Shown: positions 51,701 through 62,814 of the stretch, one piece after another
Layout of the letters: the number at the start of each line of letters is the position of its first letter
Position numbering within the stretch: the stretch's first letter is position 1
From: Gigantopelta aegis
Taxonomy: Eukaryota > Mollusca > Gastropoda > Neomphalida > Peltospiridae
Length of the DNA stretch: 64,000 nucleotides
Reading direction: 5' to 3'
NCBI RefSeq assembly: GCF_016097555.1
Contig: NC_054706.1
Location: forward strand, 43,314,004-43,378,003
Program-made: the position numbers and the translations under genes
Notes under the pieces: generated by a model
What the model was told of the DNA's origin: nothing
Database searches by the model: none
The model's input: only the letters and a program-made list of their open reading frames with translations

Positions 51701-54700
51701 AGTAATAAGTTTTAGTTTTTAAAATCGTTCTTTTCCTTGTATTATACCAATTTTAGTGGATTTTTTTTCTTTTCCGATTTACTTGGATCGAAGAGGGGGA
51801 TTGGAGGTGGGGTGTGTGAATGACAACGCCAATCATTATTACCGATTTTACTCATTCCGAATACTGATTATAACAACGGGTGCTCAATATGGGAGATTCC
51901 TAATTTGGCATAGTTACCGTTACTTACTTCTGTATTCCTGTCAGCATCACACAGGTGACATCAAACACACATTTATCAGGGTTCGCACGCATCATGAGAA
52001 AACTTGGAAAGTCATGGAATTTGAGATTTAAAAATCCAGGTCTGAAAAAGCTGGAAAACTATGATTTTCAATAAAAAGTTATGGAAAATCATAATATTGC
52101 TCCATCCCTGACTCCACACTGAAAAAAAAAAGACACCCAGAGATAATTTTTTTTAAATAAAATGTATAATTCTTAAATCGGTAAATCTGATCGTTGTCTA
52201 GAAGCACAAGTTAGAATTGATCAGTTGACTGGTATTTGTCTCCTTACTATTACAGCATTATGTTTCAAGTGTAATGCATATAATTAATTAGTCATATGAC
52301 TGGTATTGTAATGCTTTTACGGCATTATATTGCACGCATAATGCAGTTGAGAAATTGAGAAATGGTGAACTGTTCTTTGTCGCCTAAGGCCCAAAACACA
52401 CCAAAGCTGGGTCTGAGATGGCGAGTTTGGTACCAGTCGAAATGAAACGTGCACTGTATCGTAAATGACAAAGCACAATGCGTCGCTGGCGCAAACTATA
52501 GATATGGCAACAGACGACATAGAACATACGCTGTATTGTCACATTACCACACTGGCAGCTGCAGGGTGTGCTAGCAGTATTTTAATTTATTTTTCTTATT
52601 AAAGAACAGGAATGATATATATCAATCAAAGTAGGATGCTGATAATTATTGTTGGTGTTTACAGAAGAAACTATCTAAAGATATGAGTGTGGTTAATATA
52701 TATTGAAAATACACAAGAGTTACAGATTCAGACATCAAAATACATGGTGTCTTTGCCAGAACAAGACCCAGCGTTGGTGTGTTTTGGGCGTAAATTGATT
52801 TTAACAGTGATATTACTGTTTTAATAAAATATCTGCATGTACATGATGTACAAGTTCATTACTAAAATTAAACGATAATCATGGAATTGTGTTATTTGGG
52901 TCAAGGAAAATGAATTTGAAAAAGGTGTGCGAACCCAGGTTTATAAATAGCCTTTACGTCATAAAATTTAAAGGAACACAGTGAAATTTTCAAAGTATGT
53001 ACAAGCGACAAAACATTGAGAAGTAGCATATGAATTTGTAAATAGGCTCTTGGGGAATCCCCAAATTTCCGACATGTTAAAGCTGGTTTTCGCGTTATAT
53101 GCAGATTGAATTAGAATAACCAATTATACGCACAGTAAAATACACTTAGAATGAACATGCTTAGAACAAACTACTGGATAGAACAAACTGATAGTAAAGT
53201 CAAATTTGTTCATCCTATATAATATCAATAAATCTTAATAACTATGTATAACAAATTAACTTTTAAAATGTAAAATAAACAGAGTGTGCAGTGTCATCTG
53301 AAATGGACCAGCAAGAACAAGTGCTGCCTTTCTACCCCCAAAACCACATAAAGAAAATAGCATATGGATCGGAACCACACAGGAAGACTAGTGGCACCCC
53401 AATTCACCATTAGTCGGTCAGTTCATTCCCTTGGTCTAAAAAAGGCCTCTTTATAACGACCTTTAAAAAAGTGTTAACTGACATGCTTTCCACTTGTAGA
53501 AGGTAGGGAAATAATTCACTTTTATGTGCTCATAAGACAAAAGTGGTTTTGGTTTGGTGCTAATACATGTAGTTTCATCCATTCTGAAAGTGAAAGAGTT
53601 CATCATCCTTTCATCGACTGAAAGGTGTATTATTTTGTTAATTGTCATGATGTCAACAACCTAATTACTGAAGCACAGTTAATTTATACATCACTGATAA
53701 CAAAGTTCTTCAGGTAAAGTGATTTTCTTTGAAATCCAAGATGGTGGACCATTGCTTTAAACTAAATTATCATATTTACAAACTGATTTTCAAAACAGAT
53801 ACCACAAAAATGACAAATTTGTAATTGTATAAATATGAATTATTTTATGGAGATTGTGTTTTATTAAACCCAGCATTTTTTCACTCATAGACTGAAAGTA
53901 ACATCATGCACCTGTATATTATTCTCTATTATTCATTATGTATTTATTCAAATGACTTTCATGTAAATCTCTCATGCCCAATACCTTATTTAATGACACT
54001 TTTGCTCAATTTACTTTCATTTTTGGTATTCTGATTAATTTGTACAATTATTGATAGATTAAATCATTTAATGGCTATTAAACTACAAAAAGTACCAAGT
54101 TAAATAATTTGCACAATGCCAATTTTGTTTATGTCATGTAAATTTTTACCTAACAGAGTTACGTCCTTTGAATACATTATATTATTTGGAAGGTGTTTGA
54201 TCCTACAGTTAAAAATAGATGTCATTCTACTACCGTAACAAACTAATTATCATGCTCCCTTTCTTTTTTTTAATAATTAAGAATACTTTACTGTATTATT
54301 GCTTTTTAATCATTAATAGAAAGGTAATATGGACAGAGGTTACATAGATTTGTGTTGTCCAGATAAGCCGTCTTGATATTAGAATGATGTTTTGCTTTTT
54401 GTAGCTGGTTGGCGTTGGGCTGAGAAGTATTTGCTGCCAAAGAAAATGTCCATTGCCCCAATTGCACAGTTCTGTGTCTGCATGTCTATTGGCTTCTACT
54501 TCCTCACCTACAAAGCACACAGTAAGTGAAGTATTCAACACTAGATGTAAATATCATACCTTGAACAACATGCCCATAAAAATAATTACATTATTAGCAG
54601 TAAACCTTTTTTTGACTAGGAAATCTGTTGAGTGTGACCGCGAGATTAAGTGTATGACATCAGTGTAACATCTGTATGCTTTTCACCTCTAACTTTTTGA

Positions 54701-55428
54701 AGGCAAAGACGAGGCTGCAGTTTTGATATATACAGTGAAACCGCCTCAACCGGACACCTTCAGGTCCAAGTAAAATGTCCGGTTTTAAGGGGTATCTGGT
54801 TTAGAGAGGTTCTTTTTGTACTGGTGTTTTAAAAGAATTCCGGTTTTCAGAGGTTTCACTGTATATAGAAAGTAGATTTTGTTTCTGTTGTTTACTTTCT
54901 TTTCTTACCCAGCATTGTTAAGGAAACCACTGTTTTAGATAATCTACAATATTTTCGGTAGTTTTTTGTGTGACATGGTATTTTTCATTTTGTAGACCAA
55001 GGAAAGGGAATGTTTGTTTAACAGCACTTTATTCAGCACATAGGGAGAATGTTATTTATTCCAAAATAAATTGGCTTACATGTTTTTTGTAATAAAACAA
55101 CATTTACGAGTCACGTTTAGTATGATGACCAATTAGTAATCTGAACAAAAAGGCACAGTGTACATGTATATGTGGAAAACAATGAAATATAAAACGTATC
55201 AATAACTGTTCATGTTGTCTCCCCACTTCCTTTCTTTCTTCTGGAAATGAAGAACTCAGAAATCAAGTTGTGATATATTTTTTTCAATCTTAGATTAGTG
55301 CCTAAACTAGCAAGTTAACTAACATTATGTTCCAAATTGTTTTTGGGGTTTTCCAATGATTTCCAAAGAACATCATCAGTTTTCTCTTCTTTTTTTCAGC
55401 CTATCACCGCCATGCCAAGTACCACTAA
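48650..55428 (+). CDS. ATP5MF: mitochondrial ATP synthase subunit f (4 exons)
   Basis: Exons 48650-48728, 51532-51630, 54405-54521 and 55400-55428 join to 107 codons plus stop, with GT-AG introns, all phase 1. The protein starts MVFGGYPPEFNPRIHGPYNP, close to the insect ATPsynF N-terminus as I recall it (MAFGDYPAEYNPKVHGPYDP), then KRDIPFGEVKLGELGSWVSR and GWRWAEKYLLPKK. One membrane helix spans about residues 75-95 (IAPIAQFCVCMSIGFYFLTY) and the end is AKYH, as in animal homologues. Length equals the insect protein. Subunit f sits in the membrane Fo part of complex V in the inner mitochondrial membrane and helps dimer and ring-support structure. The ATG has a good context (AAGATGG). Housekeeping expression is inferred. 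Confidence is high. Confidence 0.96.
49600..49668 (+). repeat. SINE B tail fragment
   Basis: CCAATAGCTGATGATTAATA and GTGCTCTAGTAGTGTCGTTA, in intron 1 of the ATP synthase f gene. Confidence 0.75.
49680..50085 (+). mobile_element. fold-back element, copy 1
   Basis: It matches 62815-63255 in reverse. Shared blocks include CATTCATTACA, AACGTCATCC, AATTTAATTA, GTTATTTCTTTTA and the reversed hairpin arms CAT(C)TGGG...CCCAGATG. Its right third (49938-50077) folds back: GTTATTTCTTTTACATTCAT pairs with GAATTTAAAAGAAATAAC. In intron 1 of the ATP synthase f gene. Confidence 0.7.
50086..51156. other. intron 1 stretch of ATP5MF, nothing recognised
   Basis: AT-rich non-coding sequence. Confidence 0.45.
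51157..51447. mobile_element. MITE with CAGGGCTTCTAGA ends
   Basis: CAGGGCTTCTAGA at 51157 and TCTAGAAGCCCTG ending at 51447 are exact inverse ends. GGCTAGTGAA-like words (ATGGCTAGTGGATT, GGGCTAGTGAATG) recur inside near the ends. It is 291 bp long, non-coding, and lies about 85 bp before exon 2. Confidence 0.75.
51532..51630 (+). CDS. ATP5MF: ATP synthase subunit f, exon 2
   Basis: 99 bp, residues 27-59 plus one base (RDIPFGEVKLGELGSWVSRR, KFTPQTTVQVVTR). Acceptor TTCACAG, donor GTAAGC. Confidence 0.95.
51977..52938. mobile_element. non-autonomous element with CAGGGTTCGCAC ends
   Basis: CAGGGTTCGCAC at 51977 and GTGCGAACCCAG ending at 52938 are inverse with one difference; next to the left end is CTTGGAAAGTCATGGAATTT. 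This type of end is widespread in animal genomes; I recall it as hAT-like, but no clean 8-bp duplication is seen. It contains another MITE. Confidence 0.65.
52389..52789. mobile_element. nested MITE with 25-bp inverted ends
   Basis: GCCCAAAACACACCAAAGCT (52389) and GCGTTGGTGTGTTTTGGGC (ending 52789) are inverse with one difference over 25 bp. It sits inside 51977-52938 and is therefore younger. Confidence 0.75.
52939..54404. other. rest of intron 2 of ATP5MF
   Basis: AT-rich, no gene or repeat recognised. The acceptor TTTTTGTAG ends at 54404. Confidence 0.45.
54405..54521 (+). CDS. ATP5MF: ATP synthase subunit f, exon 3
   Basis: 117 bp, residues 60-98 plus one base: the conserved GWRWAEKY and the membrane helix. 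Donor GTAAGT. Confidence 0.95.
54733..54861. mobile_element. 129-bp MITE with CAGTGAAACC ends
   Basis: CAGTGAAACCGCCT at 54733 and AGGTTTCACTG ending at 54861 are inverse ends, each bordered by TA. End sequence and TA target fit the mariner/pogo-type MITEs common in animals. It lies in intron 3 of ATP5MF. Confidence 0.75.
55400..55428 (+). CDS. ATP5MF: ATP synthase subunit f, exon 4
   Basis: 29 bp: completes Thr99, then YHRHAKYH and TAA at 55426-55428. Acceptor TTTTTCAG after a long T tract. The KYH ending is conserved in animals. Confidence 0.94.
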
Positions 55429-55532
55429 TGAGGGATTGTCATGAACAACTAAAAACTAGAATTTGCTGTGAACAAGAAATGTTTACTAGTGGACACATTT
55501 GACTGTACCAGTAGTGATTTGTAAATCAATAT

Positions 55533-55538
55533 ATTAAA
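55533..55538 (+). promoter_or_regulatory. candidate poly(A) signal of ATP5MF
   Basis: ATTAAA 105 bp after the stop, followed by a GT-rich stretch (TTGGTTTGTGGTCCTTGTGT), a usual arrangement for a short 3' UTR. Confidence 0.55.
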
Positions 55539-55559
55539 CGTTGAGTAACATTGGTTTGT

Positions 55560-56420
55560 GGTCCTTGTGTGTGTTTTACCCATTAGAGTTCACTTGATTC
55601 AGGAAAGCAAATCTCACAGACCCAGTGACAATGAAACATTTCTAGGTTCCAAGATTTACTGCAATTTGAGAACTTGTTCAACAAAAATCAAAATGTGCAC
55701 TACACAAATTGATGAATGCAAAACTCCAGAAATTGATCAAATTTTTTTTTAGGACCTGCAGCACTGACATTTTAAAATATAGTTTGATGAAAAGAATTAA
55801 AATGCCAACATTAAAGCAATACAATTAAATTCTTTGTGTTTATACACTTTATAGCAATCTGTGAGGTGCTTAACTTTTGTTTGTTCATATCTCGATGAAC
55901 TGAACAAATTTAAGCCACACCTACGATACCCTCCACCTCCGACTCGCACTACTTTTGTGCCACACACAAATGGGACAATTCCTTCCAATAGATCTATAAC
56001 TAAATGATTCTGTAAAAATGCACAGAGCAGCTAGAGAAAATGGCGTCGCTTATCAAAATTACATCATTTACCAAATGACATTTAAAAAAAATCACCCTGA
56101 TTCAAATAATGGTGAATGAACGTTTGCATTTTTACGTGACATAAATATTAATGACTTTTACACAAACAATACTAGAGGCGTGTTTAAAGCTAAACAAAAT
56201 AAATTCAGTTATGTATTGTTAAAGTATGCAAATAAATTTAATTATAAGATTTGATCGCTATTATTTTTTGGTTCCTGTAAGTATTAACCACTACATGGAG
56301 TCGTACAGTGCTGCACATCATTTTTTCGGTTCAGACTTGCATTGACCAAAAAGTAATTGTGGTCAACTCTTAATTAACCTTTCTCTTTCTCCCACTCGGT
56401 TGTTTTGGGCTTACGTGTAA
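55560..56420. other. intergenic stretch, nothing recognised
   Basis: AT-rich non-coding sequence. From about 56425 GGTTTCTGCTGTAGGGTAC hints at the MITE type seen at 42565. Confidence 0.4.
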
Positions 56421-56631
56421 CTTAGGACAGGGTTTCTGCTGTAGGGTACAATTATGTACCCTAAAATCTTGGAAATTAATGGATACATTGTTAAAAAAGA
56501 TTGTAGTAAGAGAACTGCTAATGAAATACATTGCCCAAGTTCAGAAGATTTCATATAAGAACCTATCATGGGCACTTACGATATGTTTTGTTTTTATTAT
56601 GTACCCTTAAATTATTTTCTGACAGGAAAGT

Positions 56632-56912
56632 AAAGTTTGTTTTGTTTAATGACACCACTAGAGCACATTGATTTATTAGTCATCGGCAATTGGATGTCAA
56701 ACATTTGGTAATTTTTACATATAGTGTTAGAGAGGAAACCCACTACATTTGTTTTTCATTAGTAGCGAGGGGATCTTTTTTATGCACCATCCCACAGACA
56801 TGATAGCCTTTGATATACCAGTCGACATGCACTGGCTGGAACGAGAAGTGGCCCAATGGGCCCACTGAAGGAGATCAATCCTAGAATGACCATATATCAG
56901 GCTAGTGCACCA
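56632..56912 (-). repeat. SINE B, left arm of an inverted SINE pair
   Basis: B tail and body on the minus strand, ending in a degraded tRNA head (AGGAGATCAATCCTAGAATG region). Confidence 0.88.
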
Positions 56913-57103
56913 TGACTGGTATATCAAAGGCTGTGGTATGTGCTGTCCTGTCTGTGGGATGGTGCATATAAAAGATCCTTGCTACTAATGGAAAATTTAG
57001 TGGGTTTCCTCTCTAAGACTGCAAAATTACCAAATGTTTGACATCCAGTAGCCAATGATTAACAAAGCAATGTGCTCTAGTGGTGTCGTTAAAAAAAAAA
57101 AAC
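56913..57103 (+). repeat. SINE B, right arm of an inverted SINE pair
   Basis: It starts at CTAGTGCACCATGACTGG, without the tRNA head, and runs to GTGCTCTAGTGGTGTCGTTA plus an A run. With the left arm it forms a nearly continuous inverted repeat of about 190 bp per arm. Confidence 0.9.
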
Positions 57104-57237
57104 TTTCTGACAGGAAGTGCATATAACAAGAAAAAAGAACAAGGACCAATAAAAAAATTTATTCAACAAATATTGACATATAAACCCCATTGAATTGCAT
57201 CATGTAAATAAATATATAATCAGCTCTCCAGTAACTC

Positions 57238-57268
<31 letters not shown>

Positions 57269-57652
57269 AAACCCCACAAACAACAACACACAAAAAACAT
57301 GTTTGTTGCAACCCACCAACCATTATAGTAGTGAAATAGTTTTTTTTTAAAAACCCAAGCATTCTGGAAGTACTGCTAAAGCAATATATGTATCCCTACC
57401 AGGCCAAACAAATTTTCATATCTCCTAAATTCAAGGGCTATAACTATGTAAAATATGTTCTGTAACGGTACATGATAAAGCTACACACAAAATTGCAGCT
57501 CAGTATTTAAAGGCATTGTGGGGGAACAATATCCAGAAAAGTTATGTGGGACAGACGAGGGAGTCCCGTCCGATTGGACCCGATAGGAGACTAAAAACAT
57601 TTAAAGTGAGTTGGTGTGATTTTTATGAGATTACTGAATAAATCTAATTTAA
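57104..57652. other. intergenic stretch with C run
   Basis: Poly-C at about 57242-57257 followed by an A run. Nothing else is recognised. Confidence 0.5.
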
Positions 57653-57885
57653 TTGGGCCATTTCTCATCCCAGCCAGTGCATCATGACTGGTATATTAAA
57701 GGCTGTGGTATGTGCTATCCTGTCTGTGGGATGGTGCATATAACGGATCCCTTGCTACTAATAGAACAGTGTAGTGGGTTTCCTCTAAGACTATATGTCT
57801 GAATTATCAAATGTTTGACATCCATTAGCTGATTATTAATAAAGCAATGTGCTCTAGTGGTATTGTTAAACAAAACAAACTTTTA
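57653..57885 (+). repeat. SINE B, 5' truncated
   Basis: From GGGCCATTTCTCATCCCAGC to ATTGTTAAACAAAACAAACT, lacking the tRNA head. Confidence 0.9.
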
Positions 57886-59300
57886 ATGCAAAAGAAGACC
57901 AGCTGCGACAAAAAATTTTAAATCCCATCTTCAGTGTTGTCCAGTACGAGTGAAGAAATCCGGTTTGAAGAATGATGTATACAATTTCTTTTGCTTTCCA
58001 GGATTGACATTTTCATCAACATGTATGCTAAACCAACAAGTCTCAGAGCCGTCAACCTGTGGCAATGCTTAGGCGTGAGAAAATTAGAAGTCGGGCCAAG
58101 GACTGCATGCTCTTGGTCGGGTCCTGGTCCCAAGACCTGATCAAGGGATCCATGGGGCCATTGCCCTGGGTAAAACAGGGTTTTTGTTTGTTTGTTGAAG
58201 CCCAAAATGGAGATATCTAAAAATCGAGTGAGTGCAGGTTTTAGTAATTATTGCACTTAATGTTAAACCATACAAGTCGGTTATCTGTAGTGGTTGTTGG
58301 TACAGAACAGAGGGCAGGCTTCATATGCTGTATTACTATTAGTAGGTACTAATACAGAGACCCAGCACATAATTCCATTCAGCTCTAAAATACAAATCAC
58401 TATTATAAAATAGTTTTATTTTTAAAAAGTGAGATTGTAGTAGCATTGTGTGAGCATGATCTTTCTTACAACTGTGTGAGACTCGCGCCATATGCGTGAC
58501 AGGTATGAAGTCTGTTGGTATGGGATACTCTCAGGAAATCTTTGACATTACAATGTTGGCAGAGGTGAAACTGGAACGTGCTGATCAAAGATCTTTTCAC
58601 ATAGCCTGTGTGGAAGTAGCAGTCTTCTCTATAGACCAAGTGTCAAAATAATAACACTCCAAATGGTCAGAAATGTCTCACAGTGTCATTCATTTCTTAC
58701 CGTCTTGGTATTGTGTCTTGGTATTGTGTCGTACATCGGAAATTGAGAGATCATTGAGTACCGAATCCCAGCTCTGAAGATTTCCCCTCAACCCAATTGC
58801 TGATATTTCTGGTCTAATGTACTTGTCAAGCTTTAATCACACTGCTGTGATGTTGGTACATTGAAACTCCACCTAATGAGCACCCCCGCTCTAAGATCAC
58901 CCACCCCTCTATAAAGACTGGAAAACTTTCTTAATATTTTAGAGTAAAAATATTCTAGTATTAAGACATGTTTGTACTGGCTGTGGACGCCCTGAAACGT
59001 CAGGGAGGGTTTCATTTGTTCAAAAAGTTGTTAATATCCGTTTTGTAATAATTAAGAAAAATAATGGGCTCCAACTCACAAATAACTGAAGTAGGCTTGA
59101 CACTTGATTATTCTTGTAGTTCAATGTAAATGTCAATACCCTGTCATCACCTTTTAATTTCTTCAGTTGAGACATTGTTGACGGCAACTGGGAAGGAGTG
59201 TGAAACATAAAATACACAGTCAATATTTACTAAAACAATTACCATTTTTAATAATGGCAATTCTGTATTAGGACCACACCATTACTAAAGAATTGTAAGA
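57886..59300. other. intergenic stretch, nothing recognised
   Basis: A 95-codon minus frame at 57918-58205 shows no domain. CATTGAAACTCCACC near 58860 faintly resembles a mariner-type MITE end. Confidence 0.4.
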
Positions 59301-59500
59301 ATTGTTTTATTTAACGATGCACTCAACACATTTTATTTACAGTTATATGGCATCAGACATATGGTAAAGGACCACACAGATACTGAGAGAGGAAACCAGT
59401 TGTTCATGGGCTACTCTTTTTCGATTAGCAGCAAGTGATCTTTTATATGCACCATCCCACAGACAGGGTAATATATACCACGACCTTTGTTACACCAGTT
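59301..59500 (-). repeat. SINE A, 3' part
   Basis: The minus strand carries the A tail (GTGCATCGTTAAATAAAACA) and body to CAACTGGTGTAACAAAGG; the head is missing and about 15 bp are deleted in the body. Confidence 0.88.
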
Positions 59501-60299
59501 GTTTCACTGCATTTACAAAACATTTCAATTAGTCTACCCCTTAATATATAATGGCATGTCTATTTTACCGATTACTGTTGGTTGTTATTAGCTAACAGTA
59601 AAACCGAAGCAGAGTTAAACCAAACAACAGGTTGTCTAATCATTAAAAATACTGACTGTCAAGCAGCAGCCTTGAAATATTTTTTTTGATTTAAAAGAAA
59701 AACCACAAACATAAAATATTCATATACAACTTATAATATAAAGCCCAAAAGTGAAATACAGTTGTTATTACATCAACAATATACAGTAAAATAAAGTTAA
59801 TGGTTAGTGAGACAGAACAGCATTCTTAAACAGACAGTCTCAAAGCTGCATAATCATAACACAAAAATGTTTATTCAATGTTCTTGTGAAAAGTAAAGAT
59901 AATATATTACAAACTCACAAAACATTACGTCCAAATAATTTTTATTTACTAGTACTACTATTTTATAAACTTATATTACAGAACTGCAAACTCCAATACT
60001 GGTGGCATCACAGTTTGAATTGGATCTTATATTGACAAAGAACTGGCTATTATTTTTATATTTTTTATGTACTTCATATTTTTTTTTAACAAGTATTCTC
60101 CAGAAAACCACTGTTTATGTCAAGTGGAAACACTTACAGTTTTTATATTCTTGAGTTAATTTATGCAAGGATCGTGTGTGGGATTAATTTGCAGTTGTTT
60201 ATCACAAATATATGTACTATTAGCAAAAAATAACACAACATTGAGACTGCACCTTTATCACACACACTCCAAGTCCATTTTATAACATTGTGTATACAG
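59501..60299. other. AT-rich intergenic stretch
   Basis: 60170-60220 (GTGTGTGGGATTAATTTGCA) resembles the right edge of the dispersed repeat at 39340-39390. No gene is seen. Confidence 0.45.
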
Positions 60300-60334
60300 T
60301 ACCATGCTGGCCAGTGTATAAAAATTGTTGGTCG

Positions 60335-60805
60335 AAATCTGTGTGTTTCTTAACCATATGTCCGACCGGCCTCAGTAGCATTGTGGCAGGCCATCGGTCT
60401 ACAGGCTGGTAGGTACTGGGTTCGGATCCCAGTTGAGGCATGGAATTTTTAATCCAGATACCGACTCCAAACCCTGAGTGAGTGCTCCGCAAGGCTCAAT
60501 GGGTAGGTGTAAACCACTTGCACCGACCAGTGATCCATAACTGGTTCAACTAAGGCCATGGTTTGTGCTATCCTGCCTGTGGGAAGCGCAAATAAAAGAT
60601 CCCTTGCTGCCTGTTGTAAAAGAGTAGCCTATGTGGCGACAGCGGGTTTCCTCTAAAAAAAATCTGTGTGGTCCTTAACCATATGTCTGACCCCATATAA
60701 CCGTAAATAAAATGTGTTGAGTGCATCGTTAAATAAAACACTTCTTTCTTTCTTTCCATATGTCCGACACCATATAACCATAAATATAATGTGTCGAGTT
60801 TCCAG
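60335..60805 (+). repeat. old SINE A tail fragment, split by a SINE C
   Basis: CTGTGTGTTTCTTAACCATA before the SINE C and CATATGTCCGACACCATATA then ACCATAAATATAATGTG after it are consecutive parts of an A tail. Confidence 0.75.
60366..60755 (+). repeat. tRNA-derived SINE, type C, full length with 12-bp TSD
   Basis: From CCGGCCTCAGTAGCATTGTG to the A tail and a short (CTTT)n. CCATATGTCCGA occurs at 60354-60365 and 60756-60767. It sits in an older SINE A. Confidence 0.92.
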
Positions 60806-61359
60806 GTAATACATGTATTATGAGATCCAGTTAATCATCACAGAAAAGTCTTTGTACATCATAAAAATGTCATGAAAAATTAAAAAAAACCCCAAAAAAC
60901 TCCACAACCAATAATGGAATTTGAGTGATAAAAGTATAGTTAGGGGTGCATGGATCCAAGATTCTGAGCAGAACAATACGGCAGTTTAAAGTTGTTTTGC
61001 TAATGTTCTGTATGGAACACCTTGTGTGATAAATATTTGTGAATAATAATCTGTAAATACATGTGTCAGACCATCCTATATTTAGGGCATCATTTTTAAA
61101 GATGATACATTTTAAAAATAAATGACATTATATTTTAATTTAACAAATTTGCCGTTTTTCAGTTGTATATTCACATACATGTTGAATGCCTCGTCACCTA
61201 CAATATTTATACACCAAAACAAAATAGTTCTTAAATAACAACACTTTATTTCTTATTTTTCAAACAAAAATTGTCTTCAAAACATTTTTCAAAATCAAAA
61301 CCTTCCACTGGAATTACAATAACAAATAACATTAAGATTTCTTTGCTGCAAGATCATAA

Positions 61360-61909
61360 CTAAAGTATTAATCAAAATTATACCCAGGTGATTTTTCAGT
61401 CTTATATATTGGTTATGAAAATCCCTGGAATAAAAACCATAAAAATGTGTCAGTATTATCATGACCTGTCGTATTCAAACAAATCGATAGAAAAAAAATG
61501 ACAATAAATGACCTGTTATAGATAGAAATATGAGATTTATTTACAATTTTACTGCAAAACATATGTAATTTGGAACAGACTATAACACCCAGGGTTTATA
61601 TTGATTACACTTGACAGGTGAAATCACAAGTACCAAGCTAAGCAGAGAGGTGGTCTCAGGTGTGTTCAATATCAAACTTGGTGTTATAGTCTGTTTCATA
61701 TTACATATGTTTTGCAGTATAATTGTAAATAAATCTCATATTTCTATCTATAACAGGTCATTTATTGTCATTTTCGGTACCGGTTGTTTGAATACCATAA
61801 CAGTTCATGATAATACTGACACATTTTTATGGTTTTTATTCCAGACATTTTCATAAATAATACATAAGACTGGAAAATCTCCTGGGTATAATTTTGATTA
61901 GTACTTTAG
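61360..61909. repeat. 550-bp near-perfect palindrome (long inverted repeat)
   Basis: Arms 61360-61590 and 61680-61909 are inverted copies at about 90 percent or better by eye, including CATAAAAATGTGTCAGTATT, GATAGAAATATGAGATTTAT and GCAAAACATATGTAAT. The 89-bp centre is itself partly symmetric (TATTGATTACAC versus GTGTGTTCAATA). No ORF with a known domain. Confidence 0.92.
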
Positions 61910-62354
61910 TATAAAAGCAATTCCATCCCCAAAAACTATATTTGTGATCAGTTACCAAAAATATAGAAATTTATCTAGTCATCATATCTTACCAGTATAT
62001 ACATTTATTGCAAAATAAATTGAAGATGTACACAATGAAAGCAATATTCTATACAATACAGTAATGTATAAGGAATTTAGAGCAATTGGTCCAAAATGGT
62101 CTGAACAGCACACAATAAATTCCATTTTCAACTTGTCACTTATAGACAAAGTAAATTTAGTGCACGTCAACAACGGTGAAACTAAATAATTATCCATATG
62201 ACAATGGATTCAAACAATGAGCACCAAACCTATTACACCTAAAATTTCATTACTTGGGCTGAATTTATGAAGCCAGTTTTTCTTAAACACTGGTGTTTAA
62301 GCATTGTAAACGTATGTAATTACCAAATATGTAAATTTGACCTGTTCTGTTTAC

Positions 62355-62510
62355 ACATAAGCCATCAGCTTTAAAGCAGGTAGGTCTTGGTTTGGTATCT
62401 CCATCTAACTTCACTGTGGACAAACAAAACACTAGGCAGTAGGCACGTGTGGTCTGAACCATAACTGGATATAAAGATGACAATAAACTGAACTGAAGTA
62501 GCCAATGAAC
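62355..62510 (+). repeat. diverged SINE D
   Basis: TAAGCCATCAGCTTTAAAGC, GGTAGGTCTTGGTTTGG and the tail CTGGATATAAAGATGACAAT follow the D order with many changes. Confidence 0.55.
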
Positions 62511-62814
62511 CCAAAGTATTAATGGTCTATGTAGTTCCAGTAATAATCCATACAGATCATTACCTATATGCTGTACAAATTCATGCAGTTGATGACAGTA
62601 TCAAAAATAAAGGAATGAACTTCACTGTGGCAGAAGAGAATGGGTCAAGAACATTATCTACCAACATGGTTAAATTAATTACAAATGTTCATCTCACTAG
62701 TGTAAGTCTTTTTCAAATTATTTGTTCAAATCGAGTTTCCCTCCTAGATCATTTGTAAAAGACACTCTTCTGTGGAGCTGGAATTTGTATGAATGGTAAT
62801 ACTTAAGAACTGTC

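Noticed and set aside
57918-58205. Minus-strand frame of 95 codons
   Set aside because: No domain, no relatives recognised and no exon signals around it.
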